The notes below the pieces were generated by a model, which worked only from the letters and a program-made list of their open reading frames with translations, made no database searches and was not told where the DNA came from. The position numbers were made by a program, and so were the translations under genes. From Neocallimastix lanati (nom. inval.) (taxonomy: Eukaryota; Neocallimastigomycota; Neocallimastigomycetes; Neocallimastigales; Neocallimastigaceae), in the NCBI GenBank assembly GCA_016946835.1, contig JACVTC010000091.1:505001-569000 (forward strand): DNA of 64,000 nucleotides, given 5' to 3'. Shown piece by piece: positions 60,813 through 64,000 of the stretch (the stretch's first letter is position 1; every line of letters starts with the position of its first letter).

Positions 60813-60949
60813 TATACTCAATCATGTGATTATTCATTTGTTACACAATAGAATTACATTACATATATTTATGTAGTCTACATTAATTTATAATATTTAA
60901 TTACATATAGTTATAATATTTATTTAATTCATTTACTTATATAATAACA
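60813..60949 (-). repeat. Copia 5' LTR, upstream part
   Basis: On the minus strand it reads TGTTATTATATAAGTAAATG ... CATGATTGAGTATA, the same 137 bases as 52095-52231. This marks the outer end of the copia element. The outer flank is AGATT. Confidence 0.88.
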
Positions 60950-61408
60950 AGATTCTTATATTTTATTTATATTAAATATTTATATTATTATCTTATTTTA
61001 TATTATTAATATCAAACTTTTATTAATACTATTACATATTCATATTTATAATTAATATTTTAATAATTAATTATTTTATATATTTTATATAAATACATGT
61101 TTAAATCTTTTGATTAATCCTTTGTAGGATTATTGTAATTTAAATTATAGTAATAATTATATAAAATAATAATGTAATAAAATATTATTAATATTAAATA
61201 AAACTTATATTTTAAATAAAAAACTTATTTATAAAATTTACTAATAACAATATGTTTTAATTAAGAGTAAATTCAAATTATTAATTAATTATTATAATTT
61301 GGCACCTTTACTAATCGTTATGACCAAATTATCTCAAAACTTAACAAATAATAAATTTTATATCTTTTTATATTCATTATAAAATATTTTGTATCAAATT
61401 ATCATTTG
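60950..61408. other. AT-rich spacer right of the copia element
   Basis: No coding or repeat feature is recognised. A small motif TTTGATTAATCCTTTGTAGGATTATTGTAA occurs near 61108-61137 (given as landmark pieces TTTGATTAATCC and TAGGATTATTGTAA). Confidence 0.5.
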
Positions 61409-61985
61409 AACCAGGTTCTATCCTGGTTGTTAGTCTGCGGACTATCATACGTAAGGCTCCTTGTTCGATCCGGCCCTTTGACCATTTTCCGGTTTTTCCT
61501 GAACAAAAGGTTTTATGGTAGATGGTAGTTAGGGTTTCCGTTTACAGGTAAGTCCCCTCCCCTTATATATAATATTCTTATATTCCAGAGTAATAAAGAC
61601 TAGATACTGTCCTAACAGTGGGCCTGAAAGGGTTAACTGTCATTAATATACTTACGAGGGAATTCCTAGCATATGGGTTCACATGCTCATAGCTAAACTA
61701 CGAATAATCAATCTGCTAACTAAATACTATTACGAAGTGGGTTAGCACGTAACTCATTGGGTTATGTTACTCTAGCCTCGTTTCTAGGGAGTTAGGCACC
61801 GAAAAAGCATTCCGAGAAAAATCGTGCTAGAAAATCTCAGCAATAATATGTATGGTTAGAGGGCCAATACTGAATAAACAGTAAAGCTGTCCAGCTAGTA
61901 GGGATTATTATCCACAAAGTGTTGTGACTACCTTAATATTCCCATGTCTTGAGGGGGACATAGGGCGGTACACACCGGAAATAAA
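61409..61985 (+). other. GC-rich island with LTR-like block, possible miniature retroelement or structured RNA
   Basis: Two 60-base lines counted here (61441-61500 and 61741-61800) each have 28 G+C, far above the surrounding DNA. A block 61428-61617 has inverted ends TGTTAG and CTAACA, a TATATATAA (about 61563) and AATAAA (about 61593). One base later comes TGGGCCTGAAAGGG, PBS-like. About 330 bases further on lies TTGAGGGGGACA, polypurine-like (61949-61960). No second LTR follows and no frame is open. Hairpins include AACCAGG/CCTGGTT (61409-61428), TAGTC/GACTA (61431-61444) and AGCT/AGCT (about 61886). It could be a miniature retrotransposon with one LTR lost, a retroelement leader, or a noncoding RNA gene. 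Confidence 0.5.
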
Positions 61986-62074
61986 AAAAAATATTTTTGT
62001 TTAACTTATTATAAGTTAAACAAAAACAAAAATAATAATAAATGTATTTCTATACTATTATTTTTTATAATAGG

Positions 62075-62076
<2 letters not shown>

Positions 62077-62121
<45 letters not shown>

Positions 62122-62133
62122 TTAATAATGATA

Positions 62134-62180
<47 letters not shown>

Positions 62181-62253
62181 GATAATGATAATGATAATGA
62201 TAATGATAATGATAATGATAATGATAATGATAATGATAATGATAATGATAATG

Positions 62254-62296
<43 letters not shown>
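62077..62296. repeat. (AAT)n and (AATGAT)n microsatellite
   Basis: AAT repeats (62077-62155) give way to about 20 units of AATGAT (62156-62277), then AAT again. Frames across it are artefacts. Confidence 0.95.
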
Positions 62297-62298
<2 letters not shown>

Positions 62299-64000
62299 AT
62301 CAAAAAGTAATAACAGTAATTATTGTATTTAAATATTATTTTACAACTTAATTTATCTAATATCTAGTAACAAGACAGTAATATTTACTTCAGTTGTCTA
62401 ATATTTTAACGTTATTAAAGTTTAATTATAATTATAAAATTATATAATAAGAAATATTTCTATCACAAGATATATTCTATAAATATCTATAAATAATACA
62501 AAAATAAAATTTTATATATCAATTAACAATACAGCTTTGATATTCAATTAACAATATAGCTAAGTTGTTCATAAAAGTTAATTCAGTAAAAAAATATTAA
62601 AAATATATGATGTAAAAGATGTAAAATATGATATATTAATGGAAATAATTTCTTTTATAATATTTATAATTAGATTAATATTTATTTAATTGATAACTAA
62701 AGTTTTTTAATTTTATTATTAATATAATATAACAATGAATAAATGAATTAAATAAAAATAAAAATAAAAAATTTAAAAATTTATTTAAATTTTGAATACT
62801 TCCATTATTATATATTGTATTTTATCATTGATCCATAATATATATCTTATTTTACTATTTCGTTTCTAAGATATTACCAATATATTCTGATTTTGCTAAA
62901 ATTTGTTAAAAAAATTTAATATAAAAATATATTAACTAATATTGATAATTTAGTAGAATGGTATATTATATAAAAATGAAACTTTAAGCATGTATATTTT
63001 ATAATTTGTTAATTGTAAATTTTAATAAAATATTTTAATTAATTCATATAAGTAATATAATAATCTTTTTTTAAAATAAATATTAAAAAATATATATATA
63101 TGATTAATAGATTGGGAATGTTGAATTAATCTATCATATAAAAAAAAAATATACTGTAAATTATTGTTAAATTGTGCTTTATTTAATAAACATATATATT
63201 AAATTTATTTGGATTAATTACTTTCACTTTTGTTAAATATACAATTAAAAAAGTTATGAAGTATATCAAGAATTCTTAGTTTTACATATAAATAAACTAC
63301 TATTTTGAAGAAATTTTATCATTTTATTAAACCAATTACTAAATAATATTTCATAACTATTAATATTATATTTAATTATAAAATCTAACGTTTTTAGTAA
63401 ATAAAAGTTAATTTTGACAATTTATCAGAAATTAAAATTTAATGTGCAATAACAAGTATTTAATAATTAATTATAATAATAAGTTTTTTTTTTTTTTTTT
63501 AAACTATCTTTATAAATTATTTAATATATTAATATTTTACCTTTAAAAATAATAAATATTATATTAAATTATATATATATTATTAAATAGCTTATTTTAT
63601 TATATATACACTCTATTTTATAAATATTTAAATTTTTTTTTTTACTATAAATAAATATATATATAGAGTCTCGTTCCTTTTTTTTTTTTTTTTTAAATCT
63701 ACCAAAGAAATAACTATTAAATAACGAAATTATTGCCCATAAAGTTAAATTGGAAAATAAAAATCTTAATTATTAGTATTTTTTTTTAATTTAATTAATT
63801 GATATATATTAACTTTTTTCTTGAACTATAATTAATAATAAAATTTTTATAAATATTCCGTAAATCATGATATAAAAAATCAATAAACTATATATATATA
63901 TACTTTATAAAATATATATATATTATAAATGTAATAAATTCATTATAAAGTATTTATTACTTGGTTTTAATCAATATAAATATATTATACTAGATATTAT
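62297..64000. other. AT-rich DNA without recognisable features
   Basis: No gene is seen on either strand. Short T runs occur (63485-63500, 63679-63694). A weak inverted repeat lies around 63101-63140 (TGATTAATAGATT against AATTAATCTATCA). Confidence 0.6.

Noticed and set aside
61428-61500. tRNA gene around TTGTTCGATCC
   Set aside because: The B-box-like string is present but no T-stem, acceptor stem or anticodon arm of proper length can be paired around it.
61950-61985. Small-subunit rRNA 3' end (GGTACACACCGG)
   Set aside because: Only a short chance resemblance to the GTACACACCGCCC motif; neighbouring rRNA sequence is absent.
62058-62310. Frames of 60-81 codons coding poly-Ile or Met-Ile repeats
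   Set aside because: They arise from AAT and AATGAT microsatellites.

Overview
The window is about 64 kb of extremely AT-rich nuclear DNA from a eukaryote. Genes are cut by many short AT-rich GT-AG introns, proteins carry asparagine runs, and microsatellites and homopolymer tracts are dense. CFAP44, a protein specific to motile cilia, shows that the organism makes a flagellum. Together with fungal-type LTR retrotransposons, p150-Glued dynactin and NPRL2, this best fits an early-diverging flagellated fungus, most likely an anaerobic gut fungus (Neocallimastigomycota). That placement is inference; no marker gene here proves it.

The left half (1-33.6 kb) is the host gene region. In order it holds: a membrane RING-H2 ubiquitin ligase (86-1513, +); NPRL2 of the GATOR1 complex (3127-5565, +, 9 exons); the p150-Glued dynactin subunit (6676-13661, +, 21 exons, one with a GC-AG intron); WRNIP1/Mgs1, a UBZ4 plus AAA+ replication-stress ATPase (14454-17199, -, 8 exons); a two-HotDog acyl-CoA thioesterase with an organelle presequence (20811-22080, +, 2 exons); and CFAP44 (23020-33643, -, 23 exons). 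I assembled exon chains by hand. All of them keep frame and sum to a multiple of three. Dynactin and CFAP44 both belong to microtubule-motor biology, but there is no operon logic here.

The right half (about 34-62 kb) is a retrotransposon nest with no host gene. It contains: an old decayed repeat (34.3-36.3 kb); a MITE-like element with long terminal inverted repeats and a perfect 49-bp internal palindrome (36475-37160); a complete Ty3/gypsy element on the minus strand (38128-46006) whose polyprotein is split by one inserted LTR; relics and solo LTRs (46.0-49.8 kb); a broken copy of a short LTR element called 'H' here (about 49.0-52.1 kb, -); a dead Ty1/copia element (52.1-60.9 kb, -) carrying two opposed copies of one LTR; and a complete H element (57984-60812, +). 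H has its own LTRs and primer-binding site. It encodes only a retropepsin-fold protein with the catalytic triad replaced, followed by an asparagine-rich tail. Both H copies sit at exactly the same position in the two LTRs of the same copia element, in opposite orientation, at what looks like the copia TATA box. That is the most unusual observation in the window.

From 61.4 to 62.0 kb there is a sharply bounded island near 47% GC in two counted lines. It has an LTR-like block and many small hairpins but no ORF. The final 1.7 kb is featureless AT-rich DNA. No tRNA, rRNA or CRISPR array was found.
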